From Plantago elongata (lineage: Eukaryota; Streptophyta; Magnoliopsida; Lamiales; Plantaginaceae): a stretch of 27,085 nt of DNA. A program made the translations under genes and the position numbers. Where the stretch lies: positions 1-27,085 of the forward strand of contig JAYMSP010001995.1 of assembly GCA_036897095.1 (NCBI GenBank), in the 5' to 3' direction. Under the pieces are notes generated by a model. That model was not told the DNA's origin. It worked only from the letters and a program-made list of their open reading frames with translations, and did not search any database. The first letter of the stretch is position 1, and every line of letters begins with the position of its first letter. Shown here piece after piece: positions 1 to 14,671 of this stretch.

Positions 1-39
1 ACTGATCATTGACAGCTATGGAGGAGTCTGTGTAGTATG

Positions 40-43
<4 letters not shown>

Positions 44-86
<43 letters not shown>
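44..86. repeat. TA dinucleotide microsatellite
   Basis: An uninterrupted run of about 21 TA units is seen directly. It lies in the intron upstream of the first visible exon of the reductase gene. The whole stretch 1-325 shows no convincing coding exon, so I read it as the 3' part of intron 1 of that gene. Confidence 0.95.
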
Positions 87-89
<3 letters not shown>

Positions 90-325
90 TTCTTTCTTGC
101 ATTGGACCTCTGTTATCCTTTATGGACTGTTGAGTTTTTTTTAATGTAGTAGGTCTACTAGGTCTGATAGCAGTTTTAACTAGATACAAAATTACAGTTA
201 TTAGCCAACACTAATGATCCTTCAATTTGAAAACGATGTTCTGCGTAGCATATAGATCGAAGAGACGATGATACATTCTGTTTATTGAAACCTGAAGGCT
301 GAAGCTAGCTCTCCATGAAATGCAG

Positions 326-1940
326 GTGATCCAACTAAAGTTGCCCACCTAAAAGAACTCGAAGGAGCAGAAGAAAGACTACATCTCTTTGAAGCCGACT
401 TAGTCGATGAAGGAGCTTTTGATTCTGTTGTTGATGGATGTCAGGTGGTCTTTCACACTGCATCACCTGTTGTGTTTCAGGCTGCTGATCCACAGGTTCG
501 ATCATTTTTTTTCTTTTCCGTATCAATCAACTATGATTTTCCTGGATTTGGATATGGGCCATTTGCTTTTTACTGATAGTTAATATGGATCATATTGTCA
601 AGTGTGAACATTGCAGCTTTCTAGTAGTAGTTTTCTAGGCAACCTATATTAATCTAATTGATGCATCTTAAACCCTTCTCCAGCATTGAAACTCTGTAAA
701 CCACCCTCTCTCTCTGTTTCATGTCACATAAGTTTTTCACTCAGTAAAATCATGTACACTATGAACTTTACAGAGGAGTATACAACTCAAAACATTACTT
801 ATATGGCTCTTTGACATCTCAGAAAGAAATAATTGATCCGGCAGTCAAAGGAACTATGAGTGTTCTGAACGCATGCAAGAAGGCGACATCCGTTAGAAGA
901 GTAATCATAACATCTTCTATGTCTACTGTTTTACATGCCAAGAATCCTCCGAGACCTGATCTTGTGGATGAAAGTTGGTTTTCAGATCCAACTCTATGCA
1001 GGGAAAGAAAGGTACGTATATATATAGTATACCATTCCATGTACCGACATGATGTGCTTTGTAAACGAACGAATAAATGGCCTGCAGATGATGCAATTAT
1101 AAGGATATAATTTAGCTAGCTAGGTGCTTTTACTTACAGGGATGGTATTCTCTATCCAAAACGTTGGCAGAAGAAACGGCGTGGGAATTTGCAAAAGAAA
1201 ATGGCATTGACTTGGTAACACTGCATCCTGGTTTTGTTTTCGGTCCTATGCTACAGCCAACGCTCAACTCAACCTCTAAGGTCTTTATAGATTTTATAAA
1301 AGAAGGTAATCTTCTACAGAGTTCTGCCCTAGATATCTTTGTTGATCAACTCTAAAGAATGTACATTGTTGATCAACTCTGCAATCAACAATGCAGAGCT
1401 ATAAGAAAAGAGACCTGAAGCACATAAAAAATTTTTGGCAGGAAAAGACATGCCAGGTGGAACTTTTGGATATGTTGATGTAAGAAATGTAGCTGAAGCA
1501 CATATTTTGGCATACGAGAATCCTTTGTCGAACGGAAGATATTGTTTGGTAGCAAAAGTATCAAATTCATTTCAGGTTGCTGAGATGTTGAAGGAAATTT
1601 TCCCTTCACTCAATCTCCATCCAAAGTAAGTTTTACTGAGTAATTGAGTATTAATTTTAAATCTTAATTTCCTGCATGTTGTCACTTGGTCATTCAGATG
1701 AAACTAGAATCCATAGATTTATCTTTGGCCAGGCCAAAAGATGCAGCAGGTTTCGATAAGTCATTACTCTGAATTACTACTATTTTCTCTAATTACAGCA
1801 TCTTCAATAATGATACCAACCTCTCATATGAAGTGTCCAAAGAGAAGGCTGAGAGTCTAGGCCTCAAGTATACTCCTCCTGAAGTGAGCCTGAAGGACAT
1901 CATTCAAAGTTTGATGGACAAGAAGTTCCTTGCTCTGTGA
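326..1940 (+). CDS. Cinnamoyl-CoA reductase-like NAD(P)H-dependent reductase (5' partial, exons 2-6)
   Basis: This is an extended short-chain dehydrogenase of the cinnamoyl-CoA reductase / dihydroflavonol reductase superfamily. Members reduce aldehydes, ketones or CoA thioesters with NADPH, usually in the cytosol. Visible exons are 326-495, 823-1011, 1140-1305, 1442-1625 and 1799-1940 (TGA). All introns are GT-AG and the joined frame is open for about 282 residues. Family marks seen are DPTKV near the start, VFHTASPV, the catalytic Ser region TSSM (913-921), the catalytic Tyr-Lys pair in WYSLSK (Tyr codon 1146-1148, Lys codon 1158-1160), HPG and GPMLQPTLN. Relatives are about 320 residues, so about 40 are missing; they would hold the glycine-rich nucleotide-binding motif and must lie in an exon left of the window. 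Lignin-type cinnamoyl-CoA reductases carry NWYCYGK where this protein has GWYSLSK, so I place it in the CCR-like / phenylacetaldehyde-reductase-like group. The substrate is unknown. Confidence 0.88.
1339..1380. repeat. Two 15-bp direct repeats, each holding a palindrome, in a reductase intron
   Basis: The 15-mer TTGTTGATCAACTCT occurs at 1339-1353 and again at 1366-1380, a 27-bp period. Each copy contains the perfect palindrome GTTGATCAAC. Directly after the second copy, CTCTGCA pairs with TGCAGAG across an 8-nt loop. The stretch lies in the intron at 1306-1441. A role is not known. Confidence 0.8.
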
Positions 1941-3060
1941 ATTTTTCTAAGAATACTTTGGATTTATGCCCAGTCCAGTCACCCATTCTTGTGAATCATC
2001 ATCACAACTGCTATCATATACGATGATGTTGTATTGTTTTGATTGTGTCCGAGACTCCTGAGTGATGTTTAGTTTTTCAGAAACACCTTGAAATTGATTT
2101 GATCCTGCACTGTACTGCATATAGAATGCAACAGAATAAGACATTGAGGTGTGGACTGTGTCTGAATGATATTGAATGAGTTATTTCTATCCATTCATTG
2201 TTGTTGACCAGGTTCGATGATTCGAACAATAGAAATAGCCAAGATCGAAAGGAAGACAATGAATGGCTCTTCCAATGACGTTTGTGCATCGAACAACGAT
2301 CTTGCTTCATTGAATCCAAACCCCTTCCGCTACTAGAAAACTAGTCCAAATGGGAGCACGGTTTCCCTCATGGCTCAGAAAATTAGAACTAGAACCAAAA
2401 TCATCTATTCTGGGTTCCATGGTTCACTACTCCATTGTCAAAGATTCTAGCGTCGCCGGCTATGGTTCAATTCGATTAAGTTATAGTCTCCGGTTCCAGT
2501 AGGACTGGTCAAGATAAGAATGCGAGTTGAAAACTTGAATTATTGGAGGGGGGAGATAAATAATTTTCTACAAATGAACAAAAAATGTGGCCTGTCCTTT
2601 CCCCTTTGTGCTCCATGAGAATGAGACTTGAACCAATAGTAAGTGAAAATAGGATCATATGGTTTCACATGTTCAGAGCATGATTACCACAAAACAGAAA
2701 CTGAATAAGTCTAGCTTCTATCTAACATCAAACAAGTCACATTTTGAAGCTGAACCACTCTTCTCTAAAATTGCTTTATCCTAAACAACAAATATTCCAA
2801 AAAGGTCCCCAAAATTCCATAAAACCTATCCACTTTTCTTCAGTGGCTGTAGTCTTGCTTTGAAATTTATGTTTCTCACATTGCCACCTAAGCATATACA
2901 CAATATCACCTCTGAAAACAATTAATTTAATATGAAATAAATAACATAATAATTCAAGAATAGATTAGATTATATTTATTTTTATGAAGTGGAATATAGT
3001 ACACAAAACAGCAGAACATATATCCTACTTGAGCATTAAGTGGGCTTTTTAACTGAAACA
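1941..3060. other. 3' UTR of the reductase gene and intergenic spacer
   Basis: The first 200 or so bases after the stop are probably 3' UTR; an AATAAG that could act as a weak polyadenylation signal lies near 2135. From about 2330 to 2520 the base composition is less AT-rich and the sequence looks like old unique or transposon-derived DNA that I cannot classify. I see no gene. The final part should hold the promoter of the aminotransferase gene, but I cannot point to a clear TATA box. Confidence 0.5.
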
Positions 3061-3101
3061 AAGCCCAAAAATTGCAGAAACTGCTCACCAGAGCCTCAAA
3101 G

Positions 3102-3655
3102 GTATCACCTTTCTTCACCTATTGATTTTCTCTTCCTTTTTTACGTTGATTTCAGAAAACCCATAAAGGATTATTGTTGATGATACTTTATTTAAAGGTT
3201 TAGGCTCACATTATTGATAATCTTCTTCATTTTCTTGGTGGGTTTTTGACTGTGTAATGTACTGTAGTAGTTTGTAAGTGTTTATCTGATTGTGGTATGG
3301 ATTGATTTCTGCTTTGTTTCAGTAAAAGATGTAATCTTTCTCAATTTGCCTATCGGAGCTAATTTCCCTTTTGTAGATTCCTAACTGTGATGCGTCATGT
3401 GTTGAAATTGCTCGTTCATTTCACTGTGGCTTATTAGTTTCTAATCCTGACTAAAAAATGTAGACTTTTGTTTGGATTTAGTGTTTCGAGTGTGACTTAT
3501 CAGTCCAAGAACTGATTATGTGTAGGCTAGAATTTTTCAGACTAGGTTATTGAAATTGTTGAGGATTTGCAGCTTAAGTACTGTACTTATCACTCTCTTG
3601 TGCTGTTATTACTACTCTATTATCTGAATTACTATTTCCATTCAATCATGTGCAG
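3102..3655 (+). other. Probable 5' UTR intron of the glutamate:glyoxylate aminotransferase gene
   Basis: A good donor (CAAAG|GTATCA) at 3101/3102 and a pyrimidine-rich acceptor (TGTGCAG|TTGC) at 3655/3656 frame a T-rich stretch without coding potential. It ends 34 bases before the ATG. Leader introns are common in strongly expressed plant genes. A transcript alignment would be needed to prove it. Confidence 0.5.
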
Positions 3656-3689
3656 TTGCGGGACTGAGTGAGAATATAAGAATTTCATC

Positions 3690-7218
<3,529 letters not shown>

Positions 7219-9192
7219 GAATAGCAGCCAACTGGTACCGGCACAAACCCTTTGTATATTGCGTACACAAACATGAACATGTTGCAAGAACTCGTATAAC
7301 ATGAAAGCTTTTATGCATAATTTTCTTTTCTTTCTTGAATGTACAACAGTCCTTCGTGCATCTGATTCGAAGTCTTAACTCGATGTGTATTGTTATAATT
7401 TCATATTCTATCACTTCAGCCTGTGTTAATGCCTAGTTTTCTTATTATTGTCTTCACTGAAGCTTTGCCTCAACATAATAGTCCAACACATGTGGTTATG
7501 TCTTTGGCATTGATGATTGATGAATGTATTGTCTGTGGTCTAAAATTTGTCTTCATCAGTAAACCACGAAGTGCAAGGATGCTGTGTTACTAGCTCCTTC
7601 CGAATAGATTCCCATTTTCCGTTTATATAATACCGAACAAAAAATTTCATTTACTTTTACGAACACATTTGTCGGACATCAATCTCCACTTTTAATTGCA
7701 ACACGCTAAAACGTAATATGTATTGCTAGTGAAAATATGAAATTGCTTGAATATGTGATATAACAAACTGTAATGTACTTTCTCCATTTCGATTCAATTT
7801 TATACTTTCATTTTGGAACATTCTGGTTTCAACTTGTTATGTAAAACTTGCTACTTTGATCCAATATTCCTCATACTTTGTATGCCAACTTGCCTACTTT
7901 ATCAATGTATAACCTAATTTATTCATATTTCTATAACCTTTTATGTAGGGTTCACAATAATATGAACTCAAGACAGTAAGAGCTGTTTGAAATATAATTT
8001 GAATTGGAAAAACTTAATTTAAATTGTATTTTTTTACATAAATATTTGAGTGTTCTACTTCAATTCAAATCGTATCCCAAATATTCACTAAATGAAGAGT
8101 AAATATGACGGCATCCAAAAATTGGCGCCAAAGCCAAAGACACTAAAAGTTAAAACAATTAGCAGTCGTCTGCATTACCCTACTGCGGTGACCAGAGAGG
8201 TAAGTCCAGTACTCCAGTCCCTCATGGTCCGTCGGAAAAATTGGCGGTGGTCGGTGATCGTCCCACACCATTTCATTTAATTTTTTTATTATTATCTTAT
8301 TAATAAAAAAGTAATTTATAAAATCCACCTTATCTTTTAAGCTACTGTGGCTTATGTCACCTTTCCCTCGGATTCCTTTTCCTAAAAAACTCATCCAATC
8401 CAATCCAATCCTCGTATTTTTACTACATTCATCAAACTTCAAGGCATCTACACTACTGGTGCTGGGATCTTTTGTGCGAATCCGATAAACCATCATTCCA
8501 AAACAATTTGTTTCAATTTATTTTTCTGATATCTAAAAAAAATATCTATACGATATTGGTGTAAGTATATTCTTAATTTGTGTAGTTCACATTTTTTATT
8601 TTTGATAAATGGATTTCATGTCATTTTAATTTTGAACCTTTCCATCTAATATAAACTAACTAAACGATAAAGAAACCGAATTAAACAACTACATCAAAAA
8701 GTTCAAAATGTCATATATATTTTTAAACGAGGAGTACACGTTTAATACACTTTATAAGTTAAATTAATGAAAATTAATGAGTGTTCCCTTCGTACTTCTT
8801 CATTACACAACAAACTTTCTTAAGAATCACCACCCTTATTTGGTTTAATTGGTTCGGGCCAGTGCCATCCAGGTTGAGTTTGAATCATCTTGATGTTCTA
8901 TGTCATTTTTTGATGAACGTAAACAAGATAAAAACTCGACTCTAAAATAATTTCATAGTTACTTATTTAAATTAAACTCGAAGCAACGAAATATATTCCA
9001 ATCTAATCAAACATATCACTACAACTAAAAGTTCCCCTGTATACTATACTATTATAAGTCTTTTCACACCTAAACCCTTGTGATTAGGATGAATGAATAA
9101 TAATGGAGTTGACACCAATAATAGGGGTAGCATGGGAGTTGGGACATCATAAGGCACTCATTCTCATTCATTCCCTTCAATTCTTCTTCCTG
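7219..9192. other. 3' UTR of the aminotransferase gene and intergenic spacer
   Basis: The first 200-250 bases are likely 3' UTR. The rest is AT-rich, with one small foldback element at about 7980-8083 (listed separately). A short open frame at 8092-8280 has no family motif or credible gene context. I see no other gene. The end of this spacer should hold the promoter of the CDK-inhibitor gene. Confidence 0.55.
7980..8083. mobile_element. Small foldback (MITE-like) element
   Basis: The stretch GCTGTTTGAAATATAATTTG and following bases (7982-8008) are the imperfect reverse complement of 8060-8082 (ATTTGGGATACGATTTGAAT on the other strand). The outer GCTGTTTG resembles the ends of Tourist or hAT MITEs. 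No clear target-site duplication is visible, so the exact borders and superfamily are open. Confidence 0.5.
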
Positions 9193-9200
9193 CATAAATA
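9193..9200 (+). promoter_or_regulatory. Probable TATA box of the CDK-inhibitor gene
   Basis: CATAAATA lies about 230 bases before the ATG at 9427. A pyrimidine-rich stretch (about 9228-9330) follows, typical of a plant transcription start and 5' leader. This is the best TATA-like sequence in the region, but no start site is proven. Confidence 0.5.
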
Positions 9201-9426
9201 CTAAAGTCACTAACCAAAATACACCTCCCTTTTCATATTCTTCTCCCCTTTCTCACAAAGAAAGAAAAAGGACTATTCTTCAACTTTCATTCTTCGACTT
9301 TCTCTCAGAATCAATTCCATCTTCCCTACCCAACCCAAAAAAGAGAAAATAAGGAAAGAAAGAAGAACCCTTTTCTTGATCTTGCATGTTGTACTTATAG
9401 CACCCTTAAAAATCTAATCTTGGAAA

Positions 9427-9735
9427 ATGGGAGTCTCTGAAAAGCTTCACCAAATGGATGCTAGCAGCAGAGTTGAGCCTGAAAATTGGGTTCTTGCTGG
9501 TATTGCATTTACAACTCCATTGAAGCCAATTTTCACAAGTTCAATCGACAAAGATGAAGGAAATGAGTGCTTAACAACAACTCCAACTGCAGCAGAGTCA
9601 AGAATCTGTAGCAGATTGGCCTGTCCTCCTGCTCCGAAAAAGCGTAAATCGGCTTCTTTGAAGTGTAACTATGGAGTTAAGGAGTTCTTTAACCCGCCTG
9701 ATTTGGAGACTATTTTCAGACGCCGTGTTACTTAA
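9427..9735 (+). CDS. Cyclin-dependent kinase inhibitor, SIAMESE-related (SMR) family
   Basis: SMR proteins are plant-specific nuclear inhibitors that bind CDK-cyclin complexes, block mitosis and favour endoreduplication, often during differentiation or stress. This single exon encodes 102 residues, the usual size for the family. Seen in order: TPTAAESRI (about 52-60), which matches the family's Thr-Pro...Glu-x-Arg/Lys-Ile block; CPPAPKKRK (66-74), the family's proline-basic motif that may also act in nuclear import; and EFFNPPDLETIF (86-97), the conserved C-terminal block, followed by RRRVT. The ATG lies in a purine-rich context (GGAAAATGG). The gene is intronless, as is usual for SMRs. I do not assign a subfamily number. 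I rate the family call as strong because all three blocks are present in order. Confidence 0.9.
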   Translation: MGVSEKLHQMDASSRVEPENWVLAGIAFTTPLKPIFTSSIDKDEGNECLTTTPTAAESRICSRLACPPAPKKRKSASLKCNYGVKEFFNPPDLETIFRRRVT

Positions 9736-9947
9736 CTGGCGATCATTCAGTTCAAAGAAAGAATTGTTATCAAGTAGTACATGACTCATTTGAAACTAGG
9801 TTCATCTTCTTCAAGTATTTATATATCTTCTTCTTCTCTTCCAAATGTTATTCCTTCTTCCAAGTTCCAAATTAGAATTTCTTGTAGCTTTATGTAACTC
9901 AAATCACAGGATTCTGATGTAAACTGTTAATTGTGATTATGTTTATC

Positions 9948-9953
9948 AATAAA
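9948..9953 (+). terminator. Polyadenylation signal AATAAA of the CDK-inhibitor gene
   Basis: A canonical AATAAA lies 213 bases after the TAA stop at 9733-9735, in a T-rich 3' UTR. The position suits cleavage about 10-30 bases downstream. Confidence 0.6.
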
Positions 9954-12900
9954 CTATGTGATTTAACTTCGTATCTACTCTAATTTCTCCTCATTAGTTT
10001 TCATAGAGTAAATGTACATATTTCACATTAACCGCTTGGGCATCGACCCAGAAAGAATCCAATTTCGACTTGTGCACATTTAAATTTTAATCTATTTTTA
10101 TAACCACTGTGTCAGGGACGGAACCACATTCCACATATTTCTTTTGTATCCTTATATATGTGATACTTTTATAACATCCTTATAAAATAATATCATTTAA
10201 ATTTCAACTTTTATTATGCATTTTATTTAAATTTGAACTATTATAAAGTATAAACTCTTGATTCGTACACTTAGTACAAAGTTTATGACAACAATGTAGT
10301 ATTCTTTTAGTATAAGTAGCATGTATATATATCTAATAGAATTTGTATCGCTTATAATCAGTAGTCATATGATATTTTAATTCTTGGTATGTTTTCATAT
10401 GTTATCTTTCAATCGTATACTAATGAATGATAATGAATGGAATTGTGAGTGAACCACTCAAATTGAAGGTAGACTTGTTTAATTCTGGTTATTATCTAGT
10501 GAGGCTTAATGTTTGCGTTTATTTGTTACTACAATTTATGCAAATTGTGAATATCCAAATTTCAAACATTTAACTAATTTTTCTAACTTGTTGATTAAAG
10601 AAATGGACAAAAAATGGAGAAAAGGAAAGATGAGTATTTTGGAAGTGTAGATTTAATTAGGAACTGAAAGGATGGCAAGAAGACACATGCACATGCAAGC
10701 ATGGAAAGAAGAACGAAAGTCAAATAAAGCGATTTTAATTTATGTAGAAGAAAAGAAAGGAGGAGGAAATTCATAGAGTTCTTTTTAATTTCTTTTGTTT
10801 TCCTCCTATTCCTTTACTCGATATTTTAAAAACTTCCCAACTTTTCTTTTTTATTATTTCGTTACAAACTTTCTAATTCATAAATAAAAAAAATTTATTC
10901 CACTAATTAATTTTTTATTATATCTCTTTCATACTTCATCATCATTTTATTCAATCTCTCTCTTACTTTATCATTCACTTATAACTTTACCAACATAATA
11001 TTTTACATAAATTATTATTTTATTATTTTTTATTTAATTTGAAGAGAAATTAAGCCTCTAAAAAGTTATTATTTGACCGGAAGGAGAATCTTTGACGGAA
11101 CATGGAGCTTTAGGAGACACTGTAGGACGATTCCTTTTTCCTCTTGTTTATAGGAAAAAAAGACTTCCAATTGATCTAAAAAATAGCGCGAAAGTTCTTG
11201 GTAATGATATTGTGATGAGTGTTTAGAAAAGACAAAATGCACAAGTGATTGATTAACTAGTAGTAGGTAACTCTTTATGATGTACTTTAATTTACATAGG
11301 ATTAAATAATGTGTCTTACCTTATTGCAAGATTAATTTATGATGAGCGTTGTTTTATTGATTAATTATATAAAATGGTGATAAAATAAAAAATGAAGTTA
11401 TTAAATTTTTTAAATATATATTGAATAAAGAATCAATATATAAAGTTGAAAAGTTTCTAATAAAACTAAAGCATATACTACTAGTAAAATTTTATCGCAC
11501 ATAGTAAATTTTTTTAGACACTATTATTCTTTTCAGTGTAACATTGAACTTTACTATGAAATTTGAAGTGATGAACATTGAATGGCCCGGAGTTCTATAA
11601 ACCCAATTATTCGAATACATTTATAAATTTTAGGAATCAAATTCCTAGCAACAGGCGAAATTCATACCAGCAAAATCATTAAAACAATCAATTCAAATAT
11701 CGCAAAAAAACTAAAATGAAGTTGTTGACTTCAACTTTGCACCTTATCTTGTATACATGATCGACTTTTACTACACCAAACGATTTTTTTGAGTAGTTTA
11801 CTAATTATGTTGGTTTTATTCTCCTTTTTAAATTGAAATGGTTCGGATTAAAAGTGCAGAGTGTTGGAATTAGAGTCCACTCGAAGCAAGCTAATTAGAA
11901 TTAGACACGTTTTTAGATGAGAACACTATGCAATTTGGCTGGTAGTGATTAGTGATTGGAGTACATAAGATAAGATTTAATAATGGTATGGTTTCGTTTG
12001 GTTCAATAATTGAATGGAGAACAATTCGCAAATTGCTTCGCCCAATGGTAGACATGGTTCCGTACACAATAGAGAATTTGTATAGTTTCAATAGCCCTTA
12101 ATTTCCGTTCCTCGTGCAATTTTGCTATAGCATATTACCCTACTTAAGGCATTAAATTATCAAATGGCATTGCAGATTGTCAAACTCACTATTCTACAGT
12201 ATACTACCCTAGTTTCAAACTAAGATCATGCGTCATTAGATCATGTTATAACACATAAACACTCATAGACTTAAATGCCTCGACGCTCCCGAGCTTAAAT
12301 GCAAACTAAAAGATTGAAGTATAACTTCTAAAACATGAGCTAGATAAATCTTAGACTCGATGCTACTTGACTCGATTGTTAATAAGTTAAATGGAAGTCC
12401 CATGGCTCTACATGCATTTTGTTGTTTGCTCCTATTATCCACCCTTTAATTCGTAAACCATCCTACCTAGCTCACTACTCAGAAAGAAAATCTGAAATTT
12501 TCCATTTAAAGAAAAGGCTTGAATTTTCTACTTGTGTAGGAGTATCTAAGTATGTGCATCTGAATCACTTTGCTAGTTTTTACTTTGTCTGAACTTGGGA
12601 GTTGGGATAAACCTGAAGATCGAAAAGATAGGTCACTGCAGAAACAAGATAGAAGTCAGAACATAAGTGATCACAAAAGCATTGTTTCAGCTAGTGATCA
12701 AGATCCTATGCATATTCCAGCTAGCACAAGAAAATAGAGAATGGTGGTAATATTACTTACTTACATGTAGTGAATTACAGCTTAAATTTGGACAATGCAT
12801 TACAAATGAGCTACTGTTGCTCCTGTCCCCAACTCGTAATGCCGATGCATTTGTTGTCCATTTAACTAAGGATCCATGCTAGTCATCTCATGTGAACGTA

Positions 12901-14671
12901 CTGATTCATTTGCCTTTAGGAGATCTGCCATTTGTTTTTATACAAAGGGGGTAAAAAAACTAAAAATCTAATGCCAGATTGTGTCTGGTACGGTAATTGC
13001 GTTTCTGGTTCGAATGCATTTTGCGAAGCCCGGTACTTTACGCAGGCTACACTTATGATCGTGTAAGGTGTGTCATTTCGAAATACTTGAGGGATCATGT
13101 ATCTCGGAGTCACAATCGGAGATACATGGCAAATATTAGCATAGAAATCACCTGTGTTTCTTGGTCAAATATACGTCCAAAATCCAAATAGCAAAATATC
13201 CAGACTCTTGAGAAGTGCAATTGAAAAGATTTGACTGGATTTATAGGACTTTTGAAACCACTCAGGATTCATGATTGGATCATTGGACCACACTTCCAAT
13301 TTATGTTTCACCTTATGCTAATTAAGTCTTTCCAAAGGGAACTGCAATAGGTTGATGTCTCCCCACACCAGCCCCTACTACAAAACCATGAGAGTATAGC
13401 TAGCTAATGTCAGGTTTGTGAGCACAATTCTCATACCCTGTCTCGCTACCCGTATTGCCGACGAAATGCCAACTAATTCAACTTTCAACTTTAAAAGTTT
13501 TTGAAATTTTCTAAAAATTCAAAGTTATGTAACTAGTACGTTGGTTGAGTATGATTTAAATCCTACAAAAGTCGTTCAGATTAAGACAGGCGGAACGGAT
13601 CGACTTTAGGCGAATTGACCAAATCGAACATTTATTTTTTGTCAAAGGTAAATGTACCTCGAACTTCTAACTTACGGGACTCTAATTCGATGTCCAGATA
13701 AACAGTAACACGTGGAGATATCAAGGGCGTATAATGACACCCACAGGCCCTATCAGACCCTCAAGCGAGGTATCTCCGAGCCTTGACCTTATTGGTGATT
13801 CTCCCACATATCTTCTGGGACGCGTGCCATCAAAGGACACATCCTCAGATATTATGTAAATCGGTCTCCTGTCCATTTCTATAAGCAATCACCATTTACA
13901 AGTGAGTGATAATCTATTGCACTTTAAACTACTTTATGTGAAGAGCCGTGATGCTCTGGTTGAATCACAATTCGATTTGTCTAAGGCACATCGATAAAGA
14001 AGTGGGTTAATCCTCACTTTTTCTAGTTTCACACGTACTTTTAGAGTTAAGGCGCGTTATTCCTAGTTAGAACGAATTTCACCCTCAACCTCGCTTGTAA
14101 TACATTTAAAAGGGTGTGCTGGTAGATGGGCCATATTTCTCCATGCTAAAGCTTTCAGCCAGCAAAAGATGATGGATAAAAGATGTCCATCATTATTCCG
14201 CTCTAGACAATTTAGTCACATATCAGATGTAACATTTTTACTCGTCGTACACATTTGTGTATGAATTTCACATCCCTAATTATAGACAGTTCAATTTTTA
14301 TTGTTTACATGGCCTAAAGGAATCCATGACATCGTAAATAGTGATTGACTATCGACTATCATGCACATAATTTCAAATCAAAGGTTATGATCCTTAAATA
14401 CCCCCTACACTTCCTTTAGAATATTTATTCGATATATTGTAATGACTTCAGGTGTTTTAATGTATTTTAATGTACAAGATACACCCATATATTCATGGTA
14501 GTATAATATTTAACAGAACAACATGAGTCCTGTTTGTATGAAAGAGAGAATTCAGTGTTTGGTTTCACATCAGAATTGATTTTTTTCAATTTCAGTATAA
14601 TTTAAGAATCGTTAATGTAATTGAAAAAATTAAATTCAAATTCAGAATGCAACACTCCAACGCTACTTCAT
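9954..14671. other. Long intergenic spacer without a recognisable gene
   Basis: About 4.7 kb lacks a supportable coding gene; the longest open frames here (about 65 codons) overlap on both strands and have no family motif. Stretches at 10600-11170 are polypurine/polypyrimidine and very AT-rich, with short TTTATTAT-type runs. The part at about 13430-14130 is richer in GC and of higher complexity, and may be a remnant of a retrotransposon LTR, but I see no primer-binding site, polypurine tract or paired LTR. A strong short hairpin lies at 13096-13128. A weak imperfect inverted repeat at about 14550-14660 adjoins the large foldback element. Confidence 0.5.
13096..13128. repeat. Perfect 10-bp inverted repeat (short hairpin)
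   Basis: CATGTATCTC at 13096-13105 is exactly complementary to GAGATACATG at 13119-13128, with a 13-nt loop. It is too short for a microRNA precursor, and no repeat copy is seen elsewhere in the window. It could be a site for a dimeric protein or a remnant of a transposon end. Confidence 0.7.

Noticed and set aside
819-1040. Antisense open frames over the gene exons (also at 20209-20442, 20959-21201, 7045-7302)
   Set aside because: They mirror well-supported sense exons and have no motifs of their own.
8092-8280. 62-codon open frame in the spacer
   Set aside because: There is no family motif, promoter or splicing context, and an antisense frame overlaps it, as expected by chance.
12916-13191. 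Overlapping 64-65-codon frames on both strands
   Set aside because: Neither has recognisable motifs, and overlap on both strands suggests chance in a less AT-rich island.
14550-14660. Separate MITE beside the large foldback element
   Set aside because: Pairing between GAATTGATTTTTTTCAATTT and its partner is mostly AT runs, and no borders are clear.
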